Source: Collinsella sp.
GTDB lineage: Bacteria > Actinomycetota > Coriobacteriia > Coriobacteriales > Coriobacteriaceae
Reading direction: 5' to 3'
NCBI GenBank assembly: GCA_019424965.1
Contig: JAHYYL010000026.1
Coordinates: 1,633-30,698, forward strand
Length of the DNA: 29,066 bases
Made by a program: the position numbers and the translations under genes. Of the stretch, positions 1 through 8,020 are shown piece by piece. The stretch's first letter is position 1, and each line of letters opens with the position of its first letter. The notes under the pieces are model-generated. The model worked only from the letters and a program-made list of their open reading frames with translations. It was not told the origin of the DNA and made no database searches.

Positions 1-1
1 G

Positions 2-613
2 CCCACCAACCACCTAGACATCGACTCGGTGGACATGGTCGAGAACGCCCTGCAAAACTTCCCCGGCACCATCGCGCTGATCAGCCACGACGAACACCTG
101 GTGCGCGCCGTGGCCAACCGCGTGATCGACATCCGCGATGGCAAGGTCACGGTCTATGACGGCGACTACGACTACTACCTCTACAAGCGCGAGGACCTCG
201 CAGCCCGTGCCGCCGCCGAGACGGCAGGGGAGAGTGCGCCGGCCACGGCCAAGTCCACCAAAGCCAGCGCCGCCCAGGCCGACACCCCCGCAGCTGCCCC
301 CAAACCCGCCGAGGGCAAAAAGACCAAGGAGCAAAAGCGCGCCGAGGCCCAAGCCCGCGCAGCGCTCAATAAAAAGCTCAAGGGCGTGCGCAACCAGCTC
401 AAGAAGATCGAGACGGAGCTCGACAAAAAGCGTGCCCGCTATGACGAGCTTATGGAATTGATGGCAAGCGAAGAGCTTTATGCCGATCAAGACAAGTTCA
501 ACGCCGCGCTGGGGGAATATAACGGCCTTAAGCAAGAGCTGCCCAAGCTCGAGGACGAATGGCTCGAGCTTTCCACCCAGATCGAAGAGGAGACCGCGCG
601 TGAACTCTCGTAA
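2..613 (+). CDS. ABC-F family ATPase, C-terminal part (5' end outside window)
   Basis: ABC-F proteins are soluble twin-ATPase factors that bind the ribosome E site and act in translation or in resistance to ribosome-targeting antibiotics. The frame is open from base 2 and begins within the second nucleotide-binding domain: PTNHLDIDSVD just after Walker B, then the switch histidine in LISHDEHLV, then the YDGDYDYYLYKRE segment that ends ABC-F domains. An Ala/Pro-rich linker follows (about residues 65-100 of the visible part). The last 90 residues form a charged coiled coil (KKLKGVRNQLKKIETELDKK), the usual C-terminal extension of Uup/YdiF-like members. The N-terminal domain and the P-site interaction motif lie outside the window, so the subclass cannot be set. 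The stop at 611-613 overlaps the next start. Confidence 0.93.
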   Translation, partial: PTNHLDIDSVDMVENALQNFPGTIALISHDEHLVRAVANRVIDIRDGKVTVYDGDYDYYLYKREDLAARAAAETAGESAPATAKSTKASAAQADTPAAAPKPAEGKKTKEQKRAEAQARAALNKKLKGVRNQLKKIETELDKKRARYDELMELMASEELYADQDKFNAALGEYNGLKQELPKLEDEWLELSTQIEEETARELS

Positions 614-896
614 GGCCGCTGCCGTGGCGATGAGCATCATCGCCATCGCCTGTCGCATCTGCGGCATCTTTATGAGCGCGATGACCGTGCTGCTGTGCTT
701 TAGCGGCCTCACCGCCAAGCTGCAGATCGTGGGCTTTGTCGTTGAGCTTTCGCGCGCGCTGCCGAGCGCCATCGCCGGCTACGGCGTCATCACATCGCCC
801 TTTGGCGGCGTGTTCCGCCTGGATTACGCCATCGTGGCCGTCATCCTGTTTGTGATCGACTACCTGCTCACGCACGCCTCGCGCCGCGTTCGCTAG
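600..896 (+). CDS. Small two-helix membrane protein of unknown function
   Basis: A 98-residue hydrophobic protein that I do not recognise. I place the start at GTG 600 because AGGAG at 588-592 sits 7 bases upstream and the gene then overlaps the ABC-F stop by 14 bases, which implies translational coupling; an ATG at 630 is the alternative. Two hydrophobic stretches are visible, about residues 11-45 (MSIIAIACRICGIFMSAM onward) and 70-90 (YAIVAVILFVIDYLL), with a basic tail HASRRVR, suggesting the C-terminus is cytoplasmic. The membrane protease gene starts 9 bases downstream, so the two may be co-expressed. Function is unknown. Confidence 0.72.
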   Translation: MNSRKAAAVAMSIIAIACRICGIFMSAMTVLLCFSGLTAKLQIVGFVVELSRALPSAIAGYGVITSPFGGVFRLDYAIVAVILFVIDYLLTHASRRVR

Positions 897-905
897 GGGA
901 GCGCC

Positions 906-1589
906 ATGTCCAGCAGCTACATCATGAACCTGCTCGCCAGCGCCGTCGCCGTCATCGTGGGAATCGTGATCCACGAGAGCGCGCACGCCGCCGCGGCCTG
1001 GGCACTCGGCGATAAGACGGCCCGTTCGCGCGGCCGCGTGTCGCTCAACCCGCTTAACCATATCGACCCGTTTGGCACCATCATCCTGCCGCTGCTCATG
1101 CTTGCCGCCGGCGGCCCGGTGTTCGCCTTCGCCAAACCCGTGCCCGTGTACCTCAACAACCTCAAGCACCCCAAGCGTGACGAGGTCCTGGTGAGCGCAG
1201 CCGGCCCCGCATCAAACATCGCGCTCGCGTGTCTCGCTGCCGCCCTCATGCACGCAGCCTATGGCAACCTCTATGCCAGCATGTCCTTTGCCCTGGCGTC
1301 CCAGATCATGAGCTTCGGCGCCACGTTTATCGTGGTCAACCTGTCGCTCGCGTTCTTTAATCTTATCCCGATCCCGCCGCTCGACGGCTCGTCGATCATC
1401 GTGCCGTTCCTCAAAGGCAAGGCGCTCAACAACTATTACCGTCTGCAGCAATACGCCATGCCCATCCTCATCATTGTGCTGTACCTGCTGCCTATGTGGA
1501 CCGGTATCGATGTGATCGGCCGCTATTTCGACGTTACCGTGTATCCGCTGGCCGAATGGCTGCTCAACTTCGCAATCGCCGGCATCTAA
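906..1589 (+). CDS. Site-2 protease family (M50B) membrane metalloprotease
   Basis: A 227-residue polytopic membrane protein of the M50 zinc protease family, which cleaves substrates inside the membrane. The zinc motif HExxH is present as HESAHAAAAW at about residues 24-33 in the first hydrophobic segment. The third ligand is in NLIPIPPLDGSS (about residues 153-164), matching the NxxPxxxLDG signature of the second catalytic helix. The short length and lack of a PDZ domain place it with the compact YwhC-like group rather than RseP/RasP. The ATG at 906 follows a GGGGAG ribosome site. The substrate is unknown; its position before scpAB is common in Firmicutes and Actinobacteria but does not reveal the target. 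Confidence 0.93.
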   Translation: MSSSYIMNLLASAVAVIVGIVIHESAHAAAAWALGDKTARSRGRVSLNPLNHIDPFGTIILPLLMLAAGGPVFAFAKPVPVYLNNLKHPKRDEVLVSAAGPASNIALACLAAALMHAAYGNLYASMSFALASQIMSFGATFIVVNLSLAFFNLIPIPPLDGSSIIVPFLKGKALNNYYRLQQYAMPILIIVLYLLPMWTGIDVIGRYFDVTVYPLAEWLLNFAIAGI

Positions 1590-1673
1590 GGTAAACTTAC
1601 AGGTCGACCGCGCAAAACGGTCGCAACATACACCCAAACCGCGCCGAGAAGGCGCCGTCAAAGGAGGTCGAAG

Positions 1674-2486
1674 ATGTCGTATCGTGTGTCGACGCAGGTC
1701 TACAGCGGACCGTTCGACCTGCTGCTGCAGCTGGTAACCCGCCAAAAAGTTGATATCGGCGCCATCTCGATCAGCGAGGTGGCCGAGCAATACCTGGCCG
1801 AGGCCGAGCGCATCGAGGCGCTGGACCTAGACGTGGCGAGCGACTTTTTGCTGGTCGCAGCAACCCTTTTGGACATTAAGGCCGCCTCGCTGGTGCCGCA
1901 GGAGACCCCGCGTAAAATCGATGACGACGATGACGGGTTCGACGAAGACCTCGAGGAGCTCAGCACGCTCGACGGCGACGCCCTGCGCGAGGTCCTGATC
2001 CAGCGTCTGATTGCCTACAAGCAGTTTAAAGGCGCGGCTGCGGCCCTCGGTACCCGCATGCAGGCCGAAAGCCGCATGCACCCGCGTGTGGCCGGCCCCG
2101 ATCCCGAGTTCTTGGGCCTAATGCCCGACTATCTGGCCGGCATTACCCTGCGCGGCCTGGCCGTCATCTGTGCCGACCTGGACGGCAAGCGCCAGACCTT
2201 CCTACTGGAAGCCGAGCACGTGGCGCCGCATCGCGTGCCGCTCGACCTGACCGTGGCCTCAGTCGACCGCTTTACCATGACACACCAAACCTGCACCTTC
2301 CGCGAGCTGTTGGACGGCGACGCCACCACCGAGCAGCTCGTCGTCACCTTCCTGGCCATGCTGGAGCTCGCCAAGCGCGGCTCGCTCACGCTGAGCCAGG
2401 ACGAGATCTTCGGAACCATTCAAATCAACCGCGTCGAGGGCGCCGAGGCCTACGTGCCCGGCGAGGGCCCCGAGCTCACCGAATAG
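1674..2486 (+). CDS. scpA: Segregation and condensation protein A (kleisin)
   Basis: ScpA is the kleisin that bridges SMC heads and, with ScpB, forms the condensin that organises and separates chromosomes. The 270-residue product has the typical N-terminal SMC-neck binding region: YSGPFDLLLQLVTRQKVDIGAIS near residues 10-32, then LDLDVASDFLLVAATLLDIKAASLVP. An acidic linker (DDDDDGFDEDLEELS) leads to the middle region that binds the ScpB dimer, and a winged helix near the C-terminus contacts the SMC cap (FLAMLELAKRGSLTLSQDEIFGTI). A near-perfect AGGAGG at 1662-1667 precedes the ATG. scpB follows 11 bases downstream. The 84-bp gap upstream may carry a promoter, but I see no convincing -35/-10 pair there. 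Confidence 0.97.
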   Translation: MSYRVSTQVYSGPFDLLLQLVTRQKVDIGAISISEVAEQYLAEAERIEALDLDVASDFLLVAATLLDIKAASLVPQETPRKIDDDDDGFDEDLEELSTLDGDALREVLIQRLIAYKQFKGAAAALGTRMQAESRMHPRVAGPDPEFLGLMPDYLAGITLRGLAVICADLDGKRQTFLLEAEHVAPHRVPLDLTVASVDRFTMTHQTCTFRELLDGDATTEQLVVTFLAMLELAKRGSLTLSQDEIFGTIQINRVEGAEAYVPGEGPELTE

Positions 2487-2497
2487 GAGCGGCAACC

Positions 2498-3226
2498 ATG
2501 TCAACCCTTTCCACGCTGGAGGCAAACAGCCTCAAAGGCGCACTCGAGGCGCTGCTGCTAGTGTCGAGCGACCCGGTGAGTGCGCCCGCGCTCGCCGGCG
2601 CACTGGATATCGCCCCCGGCGAGTGCGCATCGCTGCTCGCCGAGCTCAAGGTTGAGTACGAGGAGGCCAACCGTGGCTTTCAGCTGCGTGAGGTCGCCGG
2701 CGGCTGGCGCCTGTTTACGCACCCCGCCTACCACGACGTGGTCGAGGCCTATGTGCTGAGCTGGGACACGCAAAAGCTGTCGCAGGCCGCGCTCGAAACA
2801 CTGGCAGTCATCGCATACCACCAGCCCGTGACGCGCGAGGTGGTCAAGGGCATCCGCGGCGTCAATTCCGACGGCGTCATCGCGTCGCTCGTGGACAAAG
2901 GTCTGGTGCGCGAGCTCGGCCGCGACCCCCAGCGCGGTCAGGCCATCATCTACGGCACGACCAACGCCTTCTTGGAAAAGTTCGGTCTGCGCTCCGCCCG
3001 CGACCTGCCCGACCTGGAGCAGTTTGCCCCCGACGAGCAGTCGCGTCAGTTTATCCGCGAGCGTCTGAGCGGCCGCAGCATTCAGTCCACGCTCGAGGAG
3101 CAGGCCGAGGACCTGGACGAAGAGCGCGAACTGCTCGATACCGATGTTGAAGATGTTGAGGTGGTCGAGGACTTGGAAACCCTGGTCGTCGACGAGACCT
3201 CGGAGGTTATGCATGACGAGGACTAA
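2498..3226 (+). CDS. scpB: Segregation and condensation protein B
   Basis: ScpB is the winged-helix dimer that binds the middle of ScpA and regulates the SMC ATPase cycle. The 242-residue product has two winged-helix domains (about residues 5-85 and 90-170). Conserved segments include KGALEALLLVSSDPVSAPALA, LETLAVIAYHQPVTREVVKGIRGVNSD and GRDPQRGQAIIYGTTNAFLEKFGL. The C-terminal 65 residues are strongly acidic (EEQAEDLDEERELLDTDVEDVEVVED), longer than in compact ScpB proteins and probably disordered. GGAGCGGC precedes the ATG. The end overlaps the downstream pseudouridine synthase gene by 14 bases. Confidence 0.97.
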   Translation: MSTLSTLEANSLKGALEALLLVSSDPVSAPALAGALDIAPGECASLLAELKVEYEEANRGFQLREVAGGWRLFTHPAYHDVVEAYVLSWDTQKLSQAALETLAVIAYHQPVTREVVKGIRGVNSDGVIASLVDKGLVRELGRDPQRGQAIIYGTTNAFLEKFGLRSARDLPDLEQFAPDEQSRQFIRERLSGRSIQSTLEEQAEDLDEERELLDTDVEDVEVVEDLETLVVDETSEVMHDED

Positions 3227-4178
3227 CGAAGTAGGGGAGACGCGCGCCACGGGCAACGCAGTACCCGCAACCGACGCTCAGCCCGTCTATCCGCACACCA
3301 TGCGCCTGCAGCGCTTTTTGGCGCGCGCAGGCGTGGCGAGCCGCCGCGGGTCGGAGGACCTGATGACCGCTGGCCGTGTGACCGTCAACGGCCAGATCGC
3401 GACCGAGCTGGGCACCAAGGTCGATGTCGACCGCGACCATATCGAGGTCGACGGCATGCCCGTCAAGCTCAACCAGGGCGCCGTGTACTTGATGCTCTAC
3501 AAGCCGACCGGCTACCTCACCACCATGAGCGACCCGCAGGAGCGTGCTTGCGTGGCCGACCTGGTCCCCCGCGACCGCTTTCCGGGGCTCTTCCCGGTGG
3601 GCCGCCTGGACCGCGACACCACGGGCCTTTTGCTCTTTACTACCGACGGCGACCTGTCGCAGGATCTGCTGCACCCCAGCAAGCACGTCTACAAGACCTA
3701 CCAGGCACTCGTGGACGGGCAGCTGACCGACCGCGATCTAGACCCGCTCCGCCGTGGCATCGAGCTCGACGACGGCCTGTGCCAGCCGGCAATCTGCCGC
3801 GTCATCACCGCACGCGAGGCCGAGGCCGTGGCACCGCAAGGTGTGAAGCCCGGCACCACAGCCGTGGAGGTCATTATCCGCGAGGGCCGCAAAAATCAGG
3901 TCAAGCGCATGCTAAGCAAGATCCACCACCCGGTGATTCGTCTGCACCGCTGCAACTTTGCCGGCCTGGAGCTCAAGGACGTGGCCAAGGGCTCGTGGCG
4001 CGAGCTCACCGACCGCGAGGTGCAGATCCTCAAAAGCGGCGGCATCCCGCCCAAGCAGGCGAGCGCCAAGCGCAACGGCGGCAAGCCCCAAGACACGCCC
4101 GCCAGCCGCACGCGTCACCACGGCAGCCACGGCTCCGCACCCAAGCGCAACACCTACCGCGAGCGCTACACGGGCTAG
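3213..4178 (+). CDS. 23S rRNA pseudouridine synthase, RluB/RsuA family
   Basis: Converts a specific uridine in rRNA to pseudouridine; the scpAB-rluB order is widespread. I chose ATG 3213 because GGAGG at 3202-3206 lies 6 bases upstream, giving 321 residues; an ATG at 3300 (MRLQRFLARAG) lacks a good ribosome site. The N-terminal S4 RNA-binding domain spans about residues 30-90 (RLQRFLARAGVASRRGSEDL, VTVNGQIATELG). The catalytic motif GRLDRDTTGLLLFTTDGDL contains the catalytic Asp at about residue 133. YKTYQALVDGQL and the later GRKNQVKRMLSKI are also family hallmarks. A basic, low-complexity tail of about 40 residues (KRNGGKPQ, RTRHHGSHG) may add RNA affinity. The exact target uridine is inferred from the family only. 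Confidence 0.93.
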   Translation: MTRTNEVGETRATGNAVPATDAQPVYPHTMRLQRFLARAGVASRRGSEDLMTAGRVTVNGQIATELGTKVDVDRDHIEVDGMPVKLNQGAVYLMLYKPTGYLTTMSDPQERACVADLVPRDRFPGLFPVGRLDRDTTGLLLFTTDGDLSQDLLHPSKHVYKTYQALVDGQLTDRDLDPLRRGIELDDGLCQPAICRVITAREAEAVAPQGVKPGTTAVEVIIREGRKNQVKRMLSKIHHPVIRLHRCNFAGLELKDVAKGSWRELTDREVQILKSGGIPPKQASAKRNGGKPQDTPASRTRHHGSHGSAPKRNTYRERYTG

Positions 4179-4244
4179 GCAACCCGCCGTGCCCCAGCGC
4201 CCACGAACCATACCAGCACGTCAACCATCGAAAGGAAGCATTGC

Positions 4245-4931
4245 ATGATCGTCGCCATCGACGGCCCCGCCGGTTCCGGCAAATCCACCATCGCCAAGGA
4301 GATCGCCCGCCAGCTGGGCTTTAACAAGCTCGACACGGGCGCCATGTATCGCGCCGTCACGTTCGCCGCGCTCGACCGCGGCATCGACCTGGACAACGAG
4401 GCGGCCATCGACGCCCTCGCCGAGCAGATCGAGATTCGCTTTACCAACGGCACCGGCGAGGACACGCGCCTGACCATTGACGGCCAGGACGCTTCGGCCG
4501 CCATCCGTACCCCGCAGGTCGACGCCAACGTATCCAAGGTCTCGGCCTACCCGGGCGTGCGCGCCGCCATGCTCATTCACCAGCGCCGCGCCGCCGAGGA
4601 CCGCGATATCGTGGCCGAGGGTCGCGACATCGGTACCGTCGTATTCCCCAACGCGCAAGGAAAGGTCCTCCTGACCGCTGACCCGCGCGAGCGCCCCCGC
4701 CGCCGCGTGCTGCAGCGTCACCAAAACGACGCCCAGCCGCTTACTGCCGAGCAGCTCGAGGCCGAGGTCGACGAGACTCTCGACGCCCTTAAGCAGCGCG
4801 ACAAGCTTGACAGCAGCCGCGAGGTCGCGCCGCTCGTGCCCGCCGAGGACGCCGTGCACGTTGACTCCACCGCCCATACCATCGACGAGGTCGTCCGCAT
4901 TATCGAGGACCTCATCAACCAAAGGAGGTAG
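4245..4931 (+). CDS. cmk: (d)CMP kinase
   Basis: Cytidylate kinase phosphorylates CMP and dCMP to the diphosphates for nucleotide recycling and CDP-lipid synthesis. The 228 residues match the usual length. The P-loop GPAGSGKST is at residues 7-15, followed by LDTGAMYRAVTFAAL, the CMP-site motif. EGRDIGTVVFP near residue 125 and RDKLDSSREVAPL near residue 185 are conserved substrate and LID motifs. The usual FPDA is FPNA here, a conservative change. ATG 4245 follows GAAAGGAAG. The next gene starts 3 bases after the stop. Confidence 0.97.
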   Translation: MIVAIDGPAGSGKSTIAKEIARQLGFNKLDTGAMYRAVTFAALDRGIDLDNEAAIDALAEQIEIRFTNGTGEDTRLTIDGQDASAAIRTPQVDANVSKVSAYPGVRAAMLIHQRRAAEDRDIVAEGRDIGTVVFPNAQGKVLLTADPRERPRRRVLQRHQNDAQPLTAEQLEAEVDETLDALKQRDKLDSSREVAPLVPAEDAVHVDSTAHTIDEVVRIIEDLINQRR

Positions 4932-4934
4932 CCC

Positions 4935-5663
4935 ATGCGCCTGTTTAAGCAGACGCCCGAGGATTATTACAACGCCCCCTATGCCGAGTTCCCGGCGCTC
5001 ATCCGCGGCACCGTCGTCGTGGTCATGGCCATCCTGTGGGCCTTCTCCAAGCTCATGTGGCGCTGGAAGGTCGAGGACGCTGACCTGCTGTTTGAGCGCC
5101 AGGACGGACGCGGCAGCGTGGTCATCTGCAACCACACCTCGATGGCCGAGCTCTTGGCCGTGGAGACGGCGCTGTTCTTTGGCGGGCGCCGCATCCGCCC
5201 CATCTTTAAGTCCGAGTTCGCCAAGAGCAAGATCGTACGCTGGGCCTTTAGCCGCGTGGGCGGCATTCCCGTGGAGCGCGGCACCGCCGACATGAAGTGC
5301 CTGCGCGCCGCCCAGCATGCGCTGCAGCGCGGCGAGGACGTCCTGATCTTCCCCGAGGGCACGCGCATCCGCTCGCGCGAGATCAAGCCCGAGGTCCATG
5401 GCGGTTTTGCGCTCATCGCTCAGATGGGCAAGGCGCCCGTCAACCCACTTGCCATCTGTGGCTGGTCCGACATCACGCCTGCGGGCAAAAAGCTCATGCG
5501 TCCCAAGAAGTGCTGGATTCGTGCCGGCAAGGCCGTCTCGCTTTCCGATGCACCGGCCGAGCTCAAGCGCAAGGAGCGCCTGGCTTGGTTTGAGTCCGAG
5601 GCCATGAGCCGCGTATACGCCATGCGTGACGAGCTGTGCGCCGAACATCCGGGCAGGTTCTAG
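4935..5663 (+). CDS. plsC: 1-acyl-sn-glycerol-3-phosphate acyltransferase (PlsC-like)
   Basis: PlsC-type enzymes add the second acyl chain to lysophosphatidate at the inner membrane face. The 242-residue product has a membrane segment at about residues 22-42 (RGTVVVVMAILWAFSKLMW) and the acyltransferase blocks in order: block I NHTSMAE (His67), block II GGIPVERG, block III FPEGTRIRS (about 139-147), block IV VNPLAICGW. Block I is normally H-x4-D; here the acidic residue is Glu72, read clearly as GAG, so this is an H-x4-E variant. The cmk-plsC-ispH order is common in Firmicutes and Coriobacteria, and two more phosphatidate-pathway genes (plsY, gpsA) follow in the same run. AAAGGAGG lies 6 bases before the ATG. 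Confidence 0.9.
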   Translation: MRLFKQTPEDYYNAPYAEFPALIRGTVVVVMAILWAFSKLMWRWKVEDADLLFERQDGRGSVVICNHTSMAELLAVETALFFGGRRIRPIFKSEFAKSKIVRWAFSRVGGIPVERGTADMKCLRAAQHALQRGEDVLIFPEGTRIRSREIKPEVHGGFALIAQMGKAPVNPLAICGWSDITPAGKKLMRPKKCWIRAGKAVSLSDAPAELKRKERLAWFESEAMSRVYAMRDELCAEHPGRF

Positions 5664-5665
5664 CC

Positions 5666-6565
5666 ATGAACGAGAACGTGACGAATACCGCCGCAACTGC
5701 GTCCGACCAAGCCACCGCGCCTACCATCGAGATCGCCGCCCACGCCGGCACCTGCTACGGCGTGCAGCGTGCGCTCGATATGGCATTGGCGGCCGCCCCG
5801 CAGGCGGAGAAGAACGCTCAGGTCCACACCCTGGGTCCGCTCATCCATAACCCCATCGTGGTGCGCGAGCTCGCCGAGGCAGGCGTTGGTCTGGCAGACA
5901 CCTTGGACGACGCCGCATCGGGCACCGTGATCATCCGCGCCCACGGCGTGGTGCCGCAAGTGATCGATGCTGCCCGCGAGCGCGGCCTTACCGTGGTCGA
6001 CGCCACCTGTCCCTACGTGAAGAAGGTCCATGTGGCCGCCGAGCGCCTGGTACGCGAGGGCTACCGCGTGGTAGTCGTAGGCGAGCCGGGCCATCCCGAG
6101 GTTGAGGGCATCTTGGGCCACGCCGGCAATGATGCACAGGTCGTGAGCTGTGCCGCCGACGCCACCGCCTTGTCGCTCAAGGGCAAGGTAGGCCTCGTCG
6201 TGCAAACCACCCAGACTGCGCAGAACCTCGCCGAGGTCGTGGCTGCTATCACCCCGCGCGTGCAGGAGCTGCGCGTGATCAACACCATCTGCGCCGCCAC
6301 GAGTGAGCGTCAACAGGCAGCAGCCACACTTGCCAACCGCTGCGACTGCATGGTCATCGTGGGCGGCAAGAACTCGGGCAACACCCGCCGCCTGGCGCAG
6401 ATTTGCGCAGACGCCTGCGAGCGCACGCATCACATCGAGGAAGCTTCCGAGCTCCAGGCCGCGTGGTTTGCCGACGCTCACCACATCGGCATCACCGCCG
6501 GAGCCTCCACCCCGCAAGAACACATCGAACGCGCCGTCACGCGCATCAAGGAGCTTTGCCGCTAA
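5666..6565 (+). CDS. ispH: 4-hydroxy-3-methylbut-2-enyl diphosphate reductase
   Basis: IspH is the [4Fe-4S] enzyme that makes IPP and DMAPP in the last step of the MEP isoprenoid pathway. ATG 5666, 2 bases after the plsC stop, gives 299 residues. The three cluster cysteines are visible: Cys30 in AGTCYGVQRAL, Cys115 in VDATCPYVKK and Cys209 in INTICAATSERQQ. The substrate-site pieces IRAHGV, IVVGGKNSGNTRRL, HIEEASEL and ITAGASTPQ are intact. The first cysteine lies in GTCYGV rather than the more usual GFCxGV, a minor variation. About 20 residues before the core are polar and alanine/threonine-rich and probably disordered. Confidence 0.97.
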   Translation: MNENVTNTAATASDQATAPTIEIAAHAGTCYGVQRALDMALAAAPQAEKNAQVHTLGPLIHNPIVVRELAEAGVGLADTLDDAASGTVIIRAHGVVPQVIDAARERGLTVVDATCPYVKKVHVAAERLVREGYRVVVVGEPGHPEVEGILGHAGNDAQVVSCAADATALSLKGKVGLVVQTTQTAQNLAEVVAAITPRVQELRVINTICAATSERQQAAATLANRCDCMVIVGGKNSGNTRRLAQICADACERTHHIEEASELQAAWFADAHHIGITAGASTPQEHIERAVTRIKELCR

Positions 6566-6567
6566 CC

Positions 6568-8010
6568 ATGGACCAGACCGTACCCGCATACGCCGCCGAG
6601 ATGGCCGATTACGGGCGCAGCCGCGACCCCGAGCCGGGTGAGGGCGCGCTCGTCAAGAACGTGCGTCCCGAATCGCCCGCGTGGGATGTGGGTATCGAGC
6701 CGGGCATGCGCGTGCTCACGGTCAACGGTGAGCAGCTTACCGACATGATCGTGTGGCTCTGGGAGGCCGACGATGATACCGTCGAGCTCGAGGTATTCGA
6801 TCCGCGCGACGGCACCGTCACCCCCGTCGAGCTCGACCGCTTTCCCGGCGAGGATTGGGGTTTGGAGTTCGATGGCCCCATCTTCGACGGCATGCGTACC
6901 TGCGTCAACGCCTGCGTGTTCTGCTTTATGACCATGCTCCCCAAGGGCGGCCGCTCCACGCTCTATATTCGCGACGACGACTATCGCCTAAGCTTTTTGC
7001 AAGGCAACTTTGTCACGCTTACGAACCTCACCGACGAGGACGTGCAAAACGTCATCCAGCGCAACATGAGTCCCATGAACGTGTCGGTCCACGCTGTGAG
7101 CCCCGACGTCCGCCGTCGTATGATGGGCCGTAACGCTCAGCGAGGCATGGACGTACTCGAGACCATCATGGCCGCCGGCATCGAGATTCACGCGCAGATC
7201 GTGTTGTGCCCCGGCATGAACGACGGCGAGGAGCTGGAAAAGACCCTGCGCTTTTGCGAGGAGCGCGAGCAAATCACAAGCCTGGGCATTGTGCCGCTCG
7301 GTTTTACCAAGCATCAGAACCGTTTTAGCTGGTCCTACAGCGACAAGCCCGAGCTAGCGCGCGAGACCATTGCCATGATCCGTCCCTACCAGGACCGCGC
7401 CTATGAGCGCTTTGGCCGCCACACCTTCCAGATGAGCGATGAGTTCTATCTGGACGCCGGCATCGATCCTCCCGAGGCAGACTTTTACGACGGTTACCCG
7501 CAGTACTACGACGGCATCGGCATGATCCGCTCGTATCTGGACGAGACCGACGACGTGCTGGCTACCGATGCCGAGCGACTGGCCCGCGTCCGCGAGGCCA
7601 TCGCCGCCCGCAGCCAGCACCTGCTGTGCCTCTCCGGCGCCAGCGCGCGCGACACCGTGGCGCGCTTTGTGGAGTCGCCGCATGGTCTCGGCGGCACTGT
7701 TACGGCCATCAAGAACCGCTACTTCGGCGGCAACGTGGACGTGACCGGCCTCATCGTCGCGTGTGACATTCTGGAGCAGCTGCCCCAAGACCTGTCGGGG
7801 GTTATGCTCTTTGTGCCTAAGCTCATGTTCAACGCTGACGGCATGACGCTTGACGAGTATCATCGTGACGATTTACTCGCAAGCCTTACCAGTCGCGGCG
7901 CCGAGGTTCATGTGGTGTCGACCATGCCGCATGAGCTGCTCGATACCCTGGAGCATATCCTTGGCATTGTGCCCGCAGACTCTACTAATTCCGCTGACCC
8001 TATCCATTAA
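6568..8010 (+). CDS. PDZ / radical-SAM-like / DUF512 domain protein
   Basis: A 480-residue member of the DUF512 family, whose reaction is not established. An N-terminal PDZ-like module (about residues 25-75: ALVKNVRPESPAWDVGIEPG, VLTVNGEQ) is followed by a radical-SAM-like core with Cys112-x3-Cys116-x2-Cys119 (TCVNACVFCFM), the spacing that binds a [4Fe-4S] cluster and S-adenosylmethionine. The conserved segments LSFLQGNFVTLTNL, SVHAVSPDVRRRMM and IVLCPGMNDGEEL lie downstream. The C-terminal DUF512 domain covers roughly residues 280-470 (GIVPLGFTKHQNRF, NRYFGGNVDVTGLI). The ATG lies 2 bases after the ispH stop and der starts 10 bases after the end. DUF512 next to der is a recurrent arrangement, so a role in ribosome or RNA modification is possible but inferred. 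Confidence 0.9.
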   Translation: MDQTVPAYAAEMADYGRSRDPEPGEGALVKNVRPESPAWDVGIEPGMRVLTVNGEQLTDMIVWLWEADDDTVELEVFDPRDGTVTPVELDRFPGEDWGLEFDGPIFDGMRTCVNACVFCFMTMLPKGGRSTLYIRDDDYRLSFLQGNFVTLTNLTDEDVQNVIQRNMSPMNVSVHAVSPDVRRRMMGRNAQRGMDVLETIMAAGIEIHAQIVLCPGMNDGEELEKTLRFCEEREQITSLGIVPLGFTKHQNRFSWSYSDKPELARETIAMIRPYQDRAYERFGRHTFQMSDEFYLDAGIDPPEADFYDGYPQYYDGIGMIRSYLDETDDVLATDAERLARVREAIAARSQHLLCLSGASARDTVARFVESPHGLGGTVTAIKNRYFGGNVDVTGLIVACDILEQLPQDLSGVMLFVPKLMFNADGMTLDEYHRDDLLASLTSRGAEVHVVSTMPHELLDTLEHILGIVPADSTNSADPIH

Positions 8011-8020
8011 AGGAGAGCAG

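Noticed and set aside
1604..1655. Small hairpins (GACCG/CGGTC and GCGCC/GGCGC) before scpA as a terminator or riboswitch
   Set aside because: Stems of 5 bp without a T-run and no recognisable riboswitch motif.
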